NCBI RefSeq assembly: GCF_014066305.1
Contig: NW_023501105.1
Location: 62,001-126,000, forward strand
Source of the DNA: Letharia columbiana
Lineage: Eukaryota > Ascomycota > Lecanoromycetes > Lecanorales > Parmeliaceae
Direction: 5' to 3'
DNA: 64,000 nt
Shown one piece after another: positions 21,830 through 33,324 of this stretch (position 1 is the first letter of the stretch; each line of letters starts with the position of its first letter). Under the pieces are notes generated by a model that did not search any database, was not told the DNA's origin, and saw only the letters and a program-made list of their open reading frames with translations. Position numbers and translations under genes: made by a program.

Positions 21830-22936
21830 TTGGAGGTACGAGGCAGCTGCAAAGATTTTGTCGGTTGGCAGTTCGTGTCACAATGTCCCTCACTGATGTT
21901 TGGAAGAAGATAGACTGTTGACAACTTCTTCAATGAATGCTTTCCGAGCTGTTATTGTATAAGAGATGTAGGTAGAACAAGAGAAAAAGAAGAACTATGG
22001 TAAGAATATATATGCTAAAGGGCTGACTCACTTTAAAGATTCCAATAATGCAATATCTTCGAACTTGTCTCCATTTGGATTGAAACTCCGCAGAACAAGA
22101 AATACGTGATTAAAAAGTCTGGAAGATTGAAAATAGAGCGCTTGGAAAGAAAAGACTATGGATGCAAATACATTTTGAGCAATATCTACCATGCGTCACA
22201 AAAAGTTCACTTTTCGCCAGAATAAAGAGCAATTTTTGAATCTCTGCATTCAGTGGTCACAGACTAACAAGGTGTGCCACGCAGAAAAGCTCTGATAGCG
22301 CGCAGATGCCACAGCGGTGTGATATTTAAATAACTGGTAACTGGGTTCTAGACGCTCGTAATGTCTGATTCATTTCTTAGCCCGCTATGGTCGTTGTCGA
22401 TTAATTCCGAGTTCCGACGGTGATGGCTGAGCGTGGCATGACGAGCCGCTCTTGATACGTTGGTTTGCTATGCGAAGACTGATTGGAATCGTGGTGCCAG
22501 GGCGAGATTGGAGATAAGCCGTGGATCGAGTTTAAGGGCAGATCACGAAAGCAACACCATCCGTTCATTGAGACTGAGATTACACTGACGCCTATACCGA
22601 ACCCCAAAGCACGTACTTGAAGGATATTAAACTCAACTTGCTCGTAGTAAAATTTACGCATAATTCAGGCATATCATTCTCTCTGTAACAAGGTTTTGGG
22701 CAGGATATGAGACAAAATATGATTGGAACAGTTGTAGGGAATGGCAGAAGCTGCAATTTTATATATATACTATCGTTGGGCAGAATGACGCGAGCAAATA
22801 CGAGTGCGGAAGATGACAAGCTGGATTTCTGATGGCTTGCAGAATATAATGTTGGAAGAGAACTCCGCGGGGCGCTCATTGCTCCTTCTTTCAAAACCCA
22901 ATTGTCAAGCGTTGGAAGAACGTCAAGTAAACCAAA
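21830..22936. other. AT-rich intergenic region
   Basis: About 1.1 kb upstream of the unknown secreted protein and downstream of the sorbosone-dehydrogenase-like gene, both on the minus strand. It likely includes a promoter. I find no repeat, RNA gene or coding region. Confidence 0.4.
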
Positions 22937-24560
22937 TTAAAGGAGAAAAGTAGGGATGAAGGCATTTTTAGACAAGGCTGAACGCACACCAATTGAAGTA
23001 CCTTTCGAAGATGAATTCTCGCTTCCCGCGACCGCATCGGCGACCAGGACATAGATTTCACCGGAATCATCTGAGCTCACAAACAGGCGACCTTGCCGAT
23101 CGAAAGCCATGCCAACAGGCCGAAAGCAGGCGTTAGGGCATTTGGAGTTATCCGCGTTGGTGAGAATATCTGTGTACGAGGTAGTACTCATAGCAGGAGC
23201 AACGGGCTCGCCATTGGCGAAGTTGATAAGGGATACTTTGTAGCCGACTGGCTGGGTTCGGTCCCTGATATCATGTAAGTAACTGTACTCCTGCATGAGC
23301 ATTCAACTGAACTTACCAGCTTCCGTGGAAGGTGACCCATGCCTGATCTCCACTGCTGTTGAACTTGATGTCCAGCGGAGCCATATGTGCCTGGAATGTC
23401 AGCCTCGGGGCTGTTCTCCGAGCGCATATGCTTTCAGAAGTCGCATTAAGTGCAAACTGACTGCCAACGACCAGGTGGGTGTTGTCCGGAAGTGCACTTG
23501 GGTCCCAGGCTGCAAAACACTCGGGATAGCCGTAGTTGCTGCCCTGAGACTTGTCTGTGTTGCTAAGTAAGGTACCGTGGAAGTTCATCTCCTCACCAGG
23601 GTTATTTTGGTGCACGTCGACGCCGTCGCGCATGATGTCATCGGCGGAGTTTTCAACAGAATACAGCCCGCCGGTCTCAGGATGCTCGGCAACTCCAACC
23701 GAGTTGCTACGCAGATTTCGGAGTCAGAAATGCGCATTCAAGGTAAGAAATGGAGATCCGGGGAATAAAAAGGTCTTCTTGCTCCCGACACATGTCTTGC
23801 GACTCAAGTTCAATACCAAATGGGAAGTATTAGCTCCGAATTGTACGTACCGAAGGCCCCATCCGAGGCGGAGTCCATCTGTGTCAAATTGGTAGCCTTT
23901 CGTGGGAAGTTGTCCAAGGTCGAATACTTTGATTTGACTGTGCCCAGTGCTAATGTTGGAGGCTAAAGGGTCTATATTCGAAGTACTTCCGCGGCTGATC
24001 AACAACCTGTTCTCGAGTTTTTCGGAAACCAGGAGTGTCCGGGTGGTGTGGTCATCGGTATTCATTCCAGTTACTACGGTATTTTGAGACTCAGCGGCGC
24101 CAGTCAAAGAATTATAAGCCCATGAATAAGCTGCGGTAGGGTCGGAGGCGAACAATGTTCTTCCGTCTGTCGAAAGGGTCATTCCGTGATTTAGCTGGCA
24201 TCATGAGGGTCAGACCTTTTCCACAGCTTGGAACAGCCGTTCACCAGAATGACTTACAGCCGTATTGGAGATGATCGTTTGCTTTGATGGCGCCCACACA
24301 CATGCGCCGCCAGCGTCATCCAGCTGAAGACTCACAATACCTTTACCAACCTGCAATACGAGCAAGTTACCAGCATCGTCAAATTGTATAGACCTAGGCT
24401 TCGTGAGGCCATTAGCCACCACAGAGAAATGATATCCCGGAGCAGCTACAGGCGTAATCCCGTTTCCAGGCGCAGGATTGACACCGCAGGCTTGCCCTTT
24501 AGTGCGGACGATGAGGACGGTCAAGGCTGTGGTCACAGCTGAGCGCAAGATGTCAAACAT
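22937..24560 (-). CDS. Secreted glucose/sorbosone dehydrogenase-like beta-propeller
   Basis: Four exons (24560-24258, 24194-23851, 23706-23317, 23264-22937) give 454 residues. The start at 24560 opens a signal peptide (MFDILRSAVTTALTVLIVRTKG) followed by QACG; the frame is open 21 codons further upstream but that would bury the signal. The mature part has propeller-type repeats and family motifs: GLTKPRSIQFDDAGNLLVL, SVGVAEHPETGGLYSVENS, DVHQNNPGEEMNFHG, NYGYPECFAAW, WVTFHGSW-DRTQPVGYKV (across a splice) and FRPVGMAFDRQGRLFVSSD. These fit the L-sorbosone/PQQ-dependent pyranose dehydrogenase family (AA12-like). Introns are 63, 144 and 52 nt. PQQ use and substrate are inferred from the family only. 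Confidence 0.85.
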
Positions 24561-24623
24561 ATTTGAAACCAGAAAATGGCAATTGGGCCGAAAAGATGTG
24601 GATGGGCGCTTTGACGGGCACAA

Positions 24624-25742
24624 AGAACGTTAGCAAATCCAGAAACGAAGACGGGATGGTGAGCGACAATGGCCTTTATTTACCTTCTATTGTCCAAGTG
24701 CATTGCATAAATGCGTGGTCTGTTAATTGGGGGAATCTCTGCATTCCTGACCTTAGCTTGCCTCCCTTTCATTCCTCAAGTGCCCCCATGACCGTGCATA
24801 ACATTGAAGGCATCCTGGCACCTGTCAGATGGCTCCCCCATGTTCAAAAATATCACTATGTTGAGAAGTGGGTCTGGGCACCTTGATGATACATGCATCC
24901 AAGCGAGCGAATCAGATGCTAGTCTAATTATCAAGCCACGCTTTTCTCCACAGTCAATCCCGTAAGAGCAGCAAACTATCAGTCTGAGATCAGTGAGTCG
25001 TTTTGTCTAACCATGGAATTGAGCACCTGCCCCACTCCCGCACGCTTGTTCGGTGCTCTGCGCACAGCCATTCGGTCAGCCCTCTAAACTTGCGTATTTC
25101 GAGAAATATTCAGGTTGCCGAACCCCACCATTTGTAAATCACGTCAACTCGTTGCGATACCCACCACTCTTAACCTGCAGCTTCATGTATCTCCCACAGC
25201 AGTCGCAGATTTGAATAAAGATGCTGAAACCTTGTCCTTTTAAGATAGAGCTGAAACCACAACCTGTGGCGTGATGCGATGCAAGGCAGCCGAGACATTG
25301 GTGGCCAACCGAAGTTTCGGAACCGATATCAACGCTCAAAATCCTGCGACCTGCCCCTGGGAGAGGAGCTGATTGCAAGCTCCTCAACTATCTTTTGACC
25401 GGCATATCAAAAATAGGAATGGACTCCCTGCTTTCCCCTGAAGCCAGTCTTGCAGGCACTGCGTCAGCGGTCTGCAGTCCCATGAAAGACTGGATGCTCG
25501 ACACGTCGAATTTCTTATCGGCATGATCACCGGTATCCGTGACCCCTCAATTATATTGCTTCTGGCTTCACCGACCACTAAGAGCCTCCTCAACACCGAC
25601 ACCCTCGGTCCATATGTCGCTGTATAACTTTGAGTGAGAAGAGGCATTGGGTGGTGATTGCGAGCATGAGAACAGTCTCTATTCTTGCAACCCGGGCTCC
25701 GGGAGCTCCTTGAACTATTGGGTGGCGGGCTGGAGGTGATGA
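24624..25742. other. Gene-poor stretch
   Basis: Over 1 kb upstream of the sorbosone-dehydrogenase-like gene. Several open frames on either strand lack recognisable domains. No repeat detected. Confidence 0.35.
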
Positions 25743-25985
25743 TTAGCTTAGAGCGTGATGCAATGGAAATATCGAAGTTCGATGCGCTTTAGATGGAATC
25801 TGCGGGGTCAGTAGGCTACGTATTAGCCCAAGAAGGTGGGACAGGATGAAACGATCAATTTGGGCTTTGAAGGCGCGGACGGTCTTGAAGTCTGCGAGAT
25901 CTTCATGGACAAGGATCAACAGTCTCCTAAGGATACTTGTCATGGCTTGGTGTCCTTCTCGATTTTGCTGGAATGCCTTCATCAC
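25743..25985 (-). pseudogene. Coding-like fragment, possible C-terminus of a decayed regulator
   Basis: An 80-residue minus-strand frame beginning MMKAFQQNREGHQAMTSILR with a helical, protein-like composition (RRLLILVHEDLADFKTVRAFKAQI). It faintly recalls the C-terminal helical part of fungal Zn2Cys6 or aflatoxin-regulator-like proteins, but no DNA-binding domain is found nearby. I treat it as a remnant; function unassigned. Confidence 0.25.
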
Positions 25986-26181
25986 CAGATCGAGATCGAT
26001 CTGGCGTTTGCGGAATTCTGGGTTCTTCGCTCTTTGTCAAGTTGTTGTAAGGATCCTCGAGATTGGTAGCGTTCGCAAACACTGCGCCATGCCATTCGAC
26101 GGACGGCTATTTGATGAGTTTTCGGACTGTTGATCGCTGCTGCTCACATGCGAGTTACCAAGTTGATTGATTACTAAACTA

Positions 26182-26925
26182 GCCTGCCGCTAGTTAAGTA
26201 AGTGGGCCAATTAACATCCATCTCATCTGCCGACCAATGCGCCTACAACAATCCTCGTCCACGAACTTCCTCCACTTCTGATCGAGTAGCCTGCTTTCCC
26301 TAGATTGAGCATTCCTGCACTCGCATCTTACGATGCTCCGAGATCGAAGTCTTCCTAGCCGCTGCGTCATGTGCTCGAAAGTGCGCTGTAAGCTGGTAGG
26401 CCTGGATTGCCGTATTGATATCACAGAAGCATTAGCTGGATCCACGCCATGTCTCTCCGCGAGCGGTTTGCTGTGGCATAGATCGACTCGGTAACAACGA
26501 GCTAGTCCGAGCAGCAGGTACATGTCAGTTATGATGCTGACCTTTGGTGACCTGGTACTCGTCCTCTAAGTCCTTAGCTTATGCGTCTATTGTCTGACAT
26601 TACACCCTTACGCCAAATACCCGGGACCTTTCTTGGCCAAGGCAAGACAAGTGACGCATATGAAAGGTTTTCGCTGACCAAGTGGTCTAGGTGACATATA
26701 TTTATTGGATTGTACCATGCGTACAAGGGGGACATGCACCTTGATGTCTGGAAATGCCATGAAATGCACATGAGGAAGGTGTAGTCTGGGTACCTCTATA
26801 GAAGAGAAGCTTTGCGAATTGTACTGCGTCCAAGTGATCGTCTCGCTCTGCTGTGTATCCAACCGCATATTCTTATAGCCGCTGCGTGTGTCACACAGGC
26901 GACAAATGACGTGCGTACGTATACT
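26182..26925. repeat. Direct duplication, copy 1 (~744 bp)
   Basis: First copy of a segment repeated at 26981-27723. It begins GCCTGCCGCTAG and ends ACGTGCGTACGTATACT. From about 26500 to the end it appears identical to copy 2; the first ~320 bp differ at about a dozen sites, mostly transitions. Minus-strand frames in both copies (MYLLLGLARCYRV and MCISWHFQTSRC) are open but of unknown nature. Confidence 0.85.
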
Positions 26926-26980
26926 TACGGCGGACGACGGCTGACACTACGACAAAACCAAAAAAAATAAAAAAATTCTC

Positions 26981-27723
26981 TGCCTGCCGCTAGTGTAAGT
27001 GAACCAATCAACATCCATCTCATCTGCCCACCAATGCGCCTACAAACAATCCTCGTCCGCGAACTTCCTCCACTTCTGATCGAGTAACCTGCTTTCCCTA
27101 GACTGAGCATTCCTGCACTCGCACCTTACGATGCTCCGAGATCGGAGTCTTCCTAGCCGCCGCGTCATGTGCTCGAAAGTGCGCTGTAAGCCGGTAGGCC
27201 TGGATTGCCGTCTTGATATCACAGAAGCATTAGCTGGATCCACGCCATGTCTCTCCGCGAACGGTTTGCTGCGGCATAGAATGACTCGGTAACAACGAGC
27301 TAGTCCGAGCAGCAGGTACATGTCAGTTATGATGCTGACCTTTGGTGACCTGGTACTCGTCCTCTAAGTCCTTAGCTTATGCGTCTATTGTCTGACATTA
27401 CACCCTTACGCCAAATACCCGGGACCTTTCTTGGCCAAGGCAAGACAAGTGACGCATATGAAAGGTTTTCGCTGACCAAGTGGTCTAGGTGACATATATT
27501 TATTGGATTGTACCATGCGTACAAGGGGGACATGCACCTTGATGTCTGGAAATGCCATGAAATGCACATGAGGAAGGTGTAGTCTGGGTACCTCTATAGA
27601 AGAGAAGCTTTGCGAATTGTACTGCGTCCAAGTGATCGTCTCGCTCTGCTGTGTATCCAACCGCATATTCTTATAGCCGCTGCGTGTGTCACACAGGCGA
27701 CAAATGACGTGCGTACGTATACT
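26981..27723. repeat. Direct duplication, copy 2 (~743 bp)
   Basis: Second copy of the 26182-26925 segment in the same orientation. The ~55-bp spacer between copies contains an A-rich run (near 26960-26974). No terminal inverted repeats are visible at the copy boundaries, so this looks like a tandem segmental duplication rather than two transposon insertions. Confidence 0.85.
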
Positions 27724-27943
27724 CCCCACCTCAGCCAGCCTTTTTAACGGTCAAGATCCCATGATTAGAGAAGGTGAGGCTATTGCTGCGAAGCGTGAAC
27801 TACCGCGGAAATATCAGGAGGGCTATGCGGTTGGCCAGTCTCTCGAAGTTTGTCATAAAGAAAATGTCGGAGATCCACGAGCTTGTGATCTGAAATTTTG
27901 ACAGTTGCAACCTGTTCGCGTGTGAAATTTTTGAATTCGAGAC

Positions 27944-28231
27944 TTAAAACCGCTGCCATCCTATATGTCGTTCGATCTCGTTCAACGTTAGAAAGCCATC
28001 AGGCTCCGGATCGGAATCCCACGATCGATCCTGTTGTTGAGGGGTAGCTATAAACAACGCAAAAGGAGTAGTCACTATCCTTGGTATAAGAGCTGCTCCT
28101 GCGTGGATACCCAAAACCTTTGCGATGGAGGCATGATGGAGATATGGGAAGCTATTCCTGGGTAGCAGAAAAGATCTGACCAAGTCCTGTAGTGAACGGG
28201 AACCGGCTGGTGCATACATCTTCTGTGACAA
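27944..28231 (-). pseudogene. Coding-like fragment of unknown family
   Basis: A 95-residue minus-strand frame with protein-like composition (SIAKVLGIHAGAALIPRIVT, DRSWDSDPEPDGFLTLNEIE, ending HIGWQRF). No domain recognised. Upstream sequence on the same strand does not extend it convincingly, so it may be the end of a decayed gene or a chance frame. Confidence 0.25.
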
Positions 28232-28949
28232 GTGTCATCCCTCAAATACGGACGCAAATGGCCTATATCTTCCCCAACGCTGATGTAGTCTCCCCTCGTA
28301 TACTCTCAACTCAAAAGCAGCTCAACCCTCCAATGTGTCTCCTTGTCGGGCATTGTATCCTTCTGGCAATCATCCGCGGCGGGCTGAAGAGCAGTATGGA
28401 CGAGGAAGATAAGGCGGCTTTCGTGGCTGTGGATGCGAGAGGCCTAGGCCCCTAGCCACGAGATGAGAATTTTTATAAAAGCTTTTGTAAGTTAGCCTTG
28501 GTGCTGGGATGTCCCAGATGGTTGAATCGTAAAGGTGGTTTGGCTTGGCAAAATCCGGAGAATTCCTACAATAAGGTAACTGCCGGCAGGTGATTCAGGA
28601 CCCCTTGACTGCAGCTGATCCGCGACATCCTAATCTTCGAGGCTGAGCAAATGCAGGAGCTTCGCTCTCAGGTTGTCAAGAGCGGCCTGATCTTAATCCA
28701 AAGTGGGAGATCGTGGTTTCTAGATTTGGTCGGAGTTCCACTGCTGGAGTGACGACGTATTTGTCATGATCCGCATCCCTCTTCTGGTCGCGCTTTCTCC
28801 AGAACGCAAGCCTGTCTTCCCGAACAGGTAGACCCTGCGGCACTGAGATGGTTCTCATGGCCTCCTGCTCTTGGTATTGAGCGTTTGGCTACCTCGACGC
28901 ATTGAATGGGAATCGCAAGGTGGCCGTAGGATACTTAAAAGCAAAGGTT

Positions 28950-29664
28950 TTAGTCAACGAAACCCATTTCTTCATCCATGACACCAACAAGCCCTTTGCC
29001 AGAAGGATCTTCCCCAGTATCCGCCGGTGGCCAAGGATTCTGTGTCTTCCGTAGACTCTCCGACTGTCGGATCGCGGCTGGTAAATCTCTGCACGAGGTC
29101 AACCGCTTGCCCTGCACACTGCACCTAGAGACTGTACTGGAGATTTCCATGAACCACATAGCCTTGTATTGCAAGCTCTTCTGCCAACTCTTCCTGATGA
29201 TTGTCCAACAAGTCTGGATTGGGAACAACAATAACGGGGACCGCAATTCGTAGGGCGTCAAGGATAGAGCCAGATCCTGTCCAATACGTGAGCCTGAGGT
29301 CTCATCGATAGCGCAGGGATAAATTGGTACCTGCGTGGCTGATGACAACACCTTCTACACCGTTGCCTTGGCCTTTGGCAGCCCGCATCTCGGATCCCAA
29401 ACCCTGCTTGTTGAAGTCGAAACCACTTATGCTGAGGTCCTGCACTTCTTCACTCATGGTATAACTGCTTCTTCTGAACTCCTCGAGCACCTTCTGTCCA
29501 TCTTTGCCATGTTGTAATCGCAGGTCCGTGTAATCATGGGTCTCCAAAGCTTCCAGAAATTGCGGGCTAAGGGCGGCTTTGACCAAGGAGTCAAAGCTTG
29601 CCGTTGCTCCGACAGTAACAAAGCAGACCTTCTGCGACTTGCGTTTCTTGCGGGACATTGACAT
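28950..29664 (-). CDS. ALG13: UDP-GlcNAc transferase subunit Alg13
   Basis: Cytosolic catalytic subunit that, docked on membrane-bound Alg14, adds the second GlcNAc to dolichol-PP-GlcNAc in N-glycan assembly at the ER. Three exons, 29664-29331, 29276-29138 and 29088-28950, join in frame to 203 residues with 54- and 49-nt introns. The N-terminus is KVCFVTVGATASFDSLVKAA; the join over intron 1 gives VVISHAG-SGSILDALRIAV, the UDP-sugar-binding GT28 C-terminal motif; PVIVVPNPDLLDNHQEELAE follows; the end is the fungal signature GEDPSGKGLVGVMDEEMGF. It is a single intact housekeeping gene inside a decayed 25-32 kb region. The frame is open upstream to 29874, but the start at MSMSRKKRKSQ is preferred because conservation begins there. 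Confidence 0.92.
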
Positions 29665-29874
29665 GATAAAATTTGGTCGATAATCTACCGGCCAGGGTGG
29701 TCCAATGTCGTAGAGGGCCGGTGGGGTCAAGGTAGAGTGAGGTTCCCGGAGACAATGTCTTTTCCGGGGTAGGATAAGCGCCCGGACCGTCCAACCGCGG
29801 GTATCTAGGCATGTTTCCGAGGCCTGCTGGATGGGTGCCGTCGGGTGGACGGGCGGGCCCCGGAGCTCCCACAT

Positions 29875-32147
29875 TCTTTTATGTGCTGCAAAGATGTCGC
29901 AAAGAGGCTCAGCGTTTCTAGGCTTGCTTGTGGGGGCTAAGAAATATCGTCGTTCTAGCTATTTAAACATGCGTCAACATATCTACAAAATCTTCCAACT
30001 TTCATTGAGATTGGCACCGTCTTTTTATGTCTTGTTATGCATTGACAGGGAGTCATGTACGCTTGCGGTACTGCACCGAGTTGCTTGTACGTGAATGCTT
30101 TCAAAGATTTGCTTGCCCGAGTGCAAAGAGGAGGATTATGTACTATCCGCCGAACTATCTGCTGTTCAGCATCGCCCTTTACTGCCTCAGAATGAATAGC
30201 ATCCTGACACATCCAGTTTCACAATCAAACCCCTGACCATTTGGTTACTTCTTTTCCGTATCTCAAGCAAATGATGAATTCGCTTTCCTGAGGTTGCAAC
30301 ATCATTGGGGAGAAGGTGCTGGGGACTATTGGATGGTGGACTCCTCTGTTGTACGGGAGTATTAACTGCCTGCTTTTGGGGCACAAGATACTGGCACGGC
30401 TGGAGATGGGGTGCAATATTGACTTACGCCCTGCTAAGGCACCAGCTAAGTGTCCGGGGCAGGAGCGCTCTTCGAGTCCCACCAGGAATTTTCCCGACAG
30501 TACCTTCAAGGAAGACCAGTGGAGCTCCAGGGAAGGGGCCTCGATCGAACGATCAAGCTCCTACATCAGCAAGCCAATGAGCACCGCAACGCTAGCTGTT
30601 TACTCAGATTTCAATATACTGTCATTGTCTTATCGGCGGTTCGCCGCCATCTATGCATGCTTCGAGGACCTTCTCATAACGGCAACAGCTTTCTTTCATG
30701 ACGGTAACGAGGACAGCAAATCATTTCTCAGGGCTCTCAACATTGTTCTACCCTATCAACGAACTGTGTCTCGTCATCCAGAAAGCTAGGGCCAGACTCA
30801 AGTGCGCTCACAGGATTTATCAATAAATCATCGGTAGGCAATGCAGCATACTGACCGCTCAAGCACTTCGCCGCTCAGCTAACATCCGGGGCTTGCCATG
30901 TTGGACGATACTGAAACTATTGAAGTGATCGACGAATTGTCGGAGACAGTCAAGAAGGACTTGAGTGAATATAGAGTAGTTCTGCAAAGCTGTCAGATCA
31001 TGCTATTGACTCTGACTATGTAACAAAGGTCAAACAATAGACTGCAGCTTGGTTGTATCAGACCTGCTGATGATGGAATAGAATAGGTGCCGCAAGAGGT
31101 GAAGCGGTTGATATACAAACCCTTTACGTCTTGACAACAGCAGAGATCCTATGAGTTGGCAAGTCAGCAGGATAGACGCAGAGACGAACGTTTGCTCCGA
31201 GTTTGTCAATTCTATGGCCGTCGATCTTGCACAATATAGCAAAGGACGAGAGAATGCGCGGGGGTTTGCCGCATTATAAGGCGAAGGTAAGGGTCTTGAC
31301 GATGATCTTGGTCTGGAGACGCTCGGGGACTCATTGAAATGGCAAATCGTCCGTGGTTGCATGTAGCTGACACTTGCACTGGTTGCTCCAGCTCCGAGCA
31401 AATCCGCAGGCCGGAAAAGGCGAGTAACGGCAGTGTACTATATGAACAGCATGCCAAGCCACTCAGTGCGAGCATTATCTTCGAATAAGGAAGTACGAAG
31501 GAAGCGCGGCAAAATTGTGGCCATAATCGGTGCGGGGATCATTATTGAATCTCCCAGCAAGAGGTGAAGAAACTTTTTCAATGCCACGAACAGAATGAGA
31601 TATCGAGACTTTGACGGCTAGATCATTTCTTGGAAAGGGTTAAAGTCAGGCTTTTGAGTATGCAAGGAGTTTGCATCTTTACACAAGTGCATTAGCATCT
31701 GAATCGTAGAGCCTGCGGCTGTTTCGGTGTGTAAGGCCGTTGAAGGCCATGAAGCTTGAGTGAAACAAGATTATTGCCGACGTCATTGTTTTCTATAGCG
31801 ATCATGATCTTTATGAGATGATTGATGATAAAGGTGTTTGATATGGTCCACCATGGACTTGATCGTTTCGTGTAACAAGCCCAATGATGGTCACGGTTGT
31901 GGGGCCATCATGCCATATTTGTGCATCTGCATCTCAGTAGAGAAGTTTTCCCGCAAAAACATGTCAGGAATTGTTTATCAGTCATGGGATACTGTTGCAT
32001 TTGTTCAATACAAGGGGGCGGGGTCTTGCCGCCTCACAGACAACCGTCAAGCTTACCTTAGCTAGCGCAGAGGTCAGCCCTATAGCACAATCTACGTCCA
32101 ATGCTCAGGAGAGGATTGGAAGTTATCTCGCACGTCGATGCCGGATC
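29875..32147. other. Gene-poor stretch of ~2.3 kb
   Basis: No gene can be supported. Open frames near 30316-30789 and 31030-31475 lack domain signatures, good splice structure or coding-like composition. AT-rich patches near 31560-31830. Confidence 0.35.
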
Positions 32148-32816
32148 ATGCCTCTCAAAGATGATGATGACATAGCACCACCAGTGCCGGCAAGTATACG
32201 AGCCGGAAGGGTACCTCCTCCCTCCAGCCAAGGAATTTTCTTCCTGACTGGCGCACTCGCCGGCGCAACCACAATACCAATTGAAAGCCTCTGGCAACGT
32301 CTCGTCCTTAGAGCACCTGGATCCCTACCACTTTTGGCGTGGACTCCTATATACCGAGGCGGTGTCCGCTTCTGGGCCTTCGACCTCGCCCGCTATCATG
32401 TCGAGCGTCTTCCCATACCTGTCGCGATCAAAGGCGGGCTTTCAGGTGCTGCTGGAGGGTTGGCAGAAGTATGCGTGCAGTCGCTGTTCAGGAACAAGTT
32501 GCCAGATATGGCGAGCCTGACGAGCCAGTCTGGCAAACTGTTCTGCTGCTTTGGCACCTACACCTTCCTATCTACGACGCTTTCTCCGGAGCAGCTACCC
32601 CCGAAGCCGTTTTGGTATTGCTGGCTTATAGGGGCAACGGCTGGAGGCTTGGGAAGTGGGGTCATTGCGAGGGCAGAAGGGGTCACAGGGTCTGCTTTAT
32701 GGAGGGTTGCGGTTCCAAAGGGAGCCCTGACTATTGGGACGGTGATTGCTGTGCAGGTGACGACTTGTGCGGTCATTCTGCCGTACAATCGGTTCATCCC
32801 CAATGGAAGGCTCTGA
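32148..32816 (+). CDS. Small multi-pass membrane protein, mitochondrial-carrier-like
   Basis: A 222-residue intronless protein starting MPLKDDDDIAPP at 32148; the frame is open 59 codons upstream, but that part is unlike protein and this ATG precedes the conserved-looking region. Hydrophobic helices with small-residue motifs (FFLTGALAGATTIPIESLWQ, GGLSGAAGGLAEVCVQSLF, WYCWLIGATAGGLGSGVIA) and RGGVRFWAFDLARY recall mitochondrial carrier repeats, but the signature Px(D/E)xx(K/R) is degenerate (PIESLW) and the protein is shorter than a full three-repeat carrier (~300). It may be a divergent carrier-fold inner-membrane protein. Function unknown. Confidence 0.55.
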   Translation: MPLKDDDDIAPPVPASIRAGRVPPPSSQGIFFLTGALAGATTIPIESLWQRLVLRAPGSLPLLAWTPIYRGGVRFWAFDLARYHVERLPIPVAIKGGLSGAAGGLAEVCVQSLFRNKLPDMASLTSQSGKLFCCFGTYTFLSTTLSPEQLPPKPFWYCWLIGATAGGLGSGVIARAEGVTGSALWRVAVPKGALTIGTVIAVQVTTCAVILPYNRFIPNGRL

Positions 32817-33324
32817 ATGGTATCGGTTGAGGCAGGGAGCTTAATACGATGACTCCACGAGGGATTGATGACACCTAGCATCTGCACCCGGGAACCCATT
32901 GTCGATGGAGACTGGAGACAGACTTAGAATCTCACCTCCCCCTAGGCTAAGACCACGTTGGCCATTTAGGCGAGAATGATTTCTTAGTATCTAGGGAATT
33001 CACGCCACATGAAAGCAATCGAGGAACCGAATGGTTCTCCACAAGGTGCGGGAAAGTCATACAATCGTAGACAGGAATTAGCCACTATTGAGGCATCATC
33101 AAAAATTTCTTGATGTTCTTGCAGAATTGGCTCGAAGAGCCTGCAAAAGGTATCTCATCAAATCTGCATATGTTCCCACGGCAAGAAGTATTTGCTAATA
33201 TCTAAATCGACAGAATGACCACATATAGGTGAGACAACGACAACGCTCGGAATAAATAAATCATGCAACCTGCGCTCTATCTTACTTGTAGGCTCTATAA
33301 GGCACCAGCTCTGCAACTCCCGGT

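Noticed and set aside
30316..30789. 157-codon plus-strand frame
   Set aside because: No recognisable family or hydrophobic pattern, and competing frames overlap; not supported as a gene.
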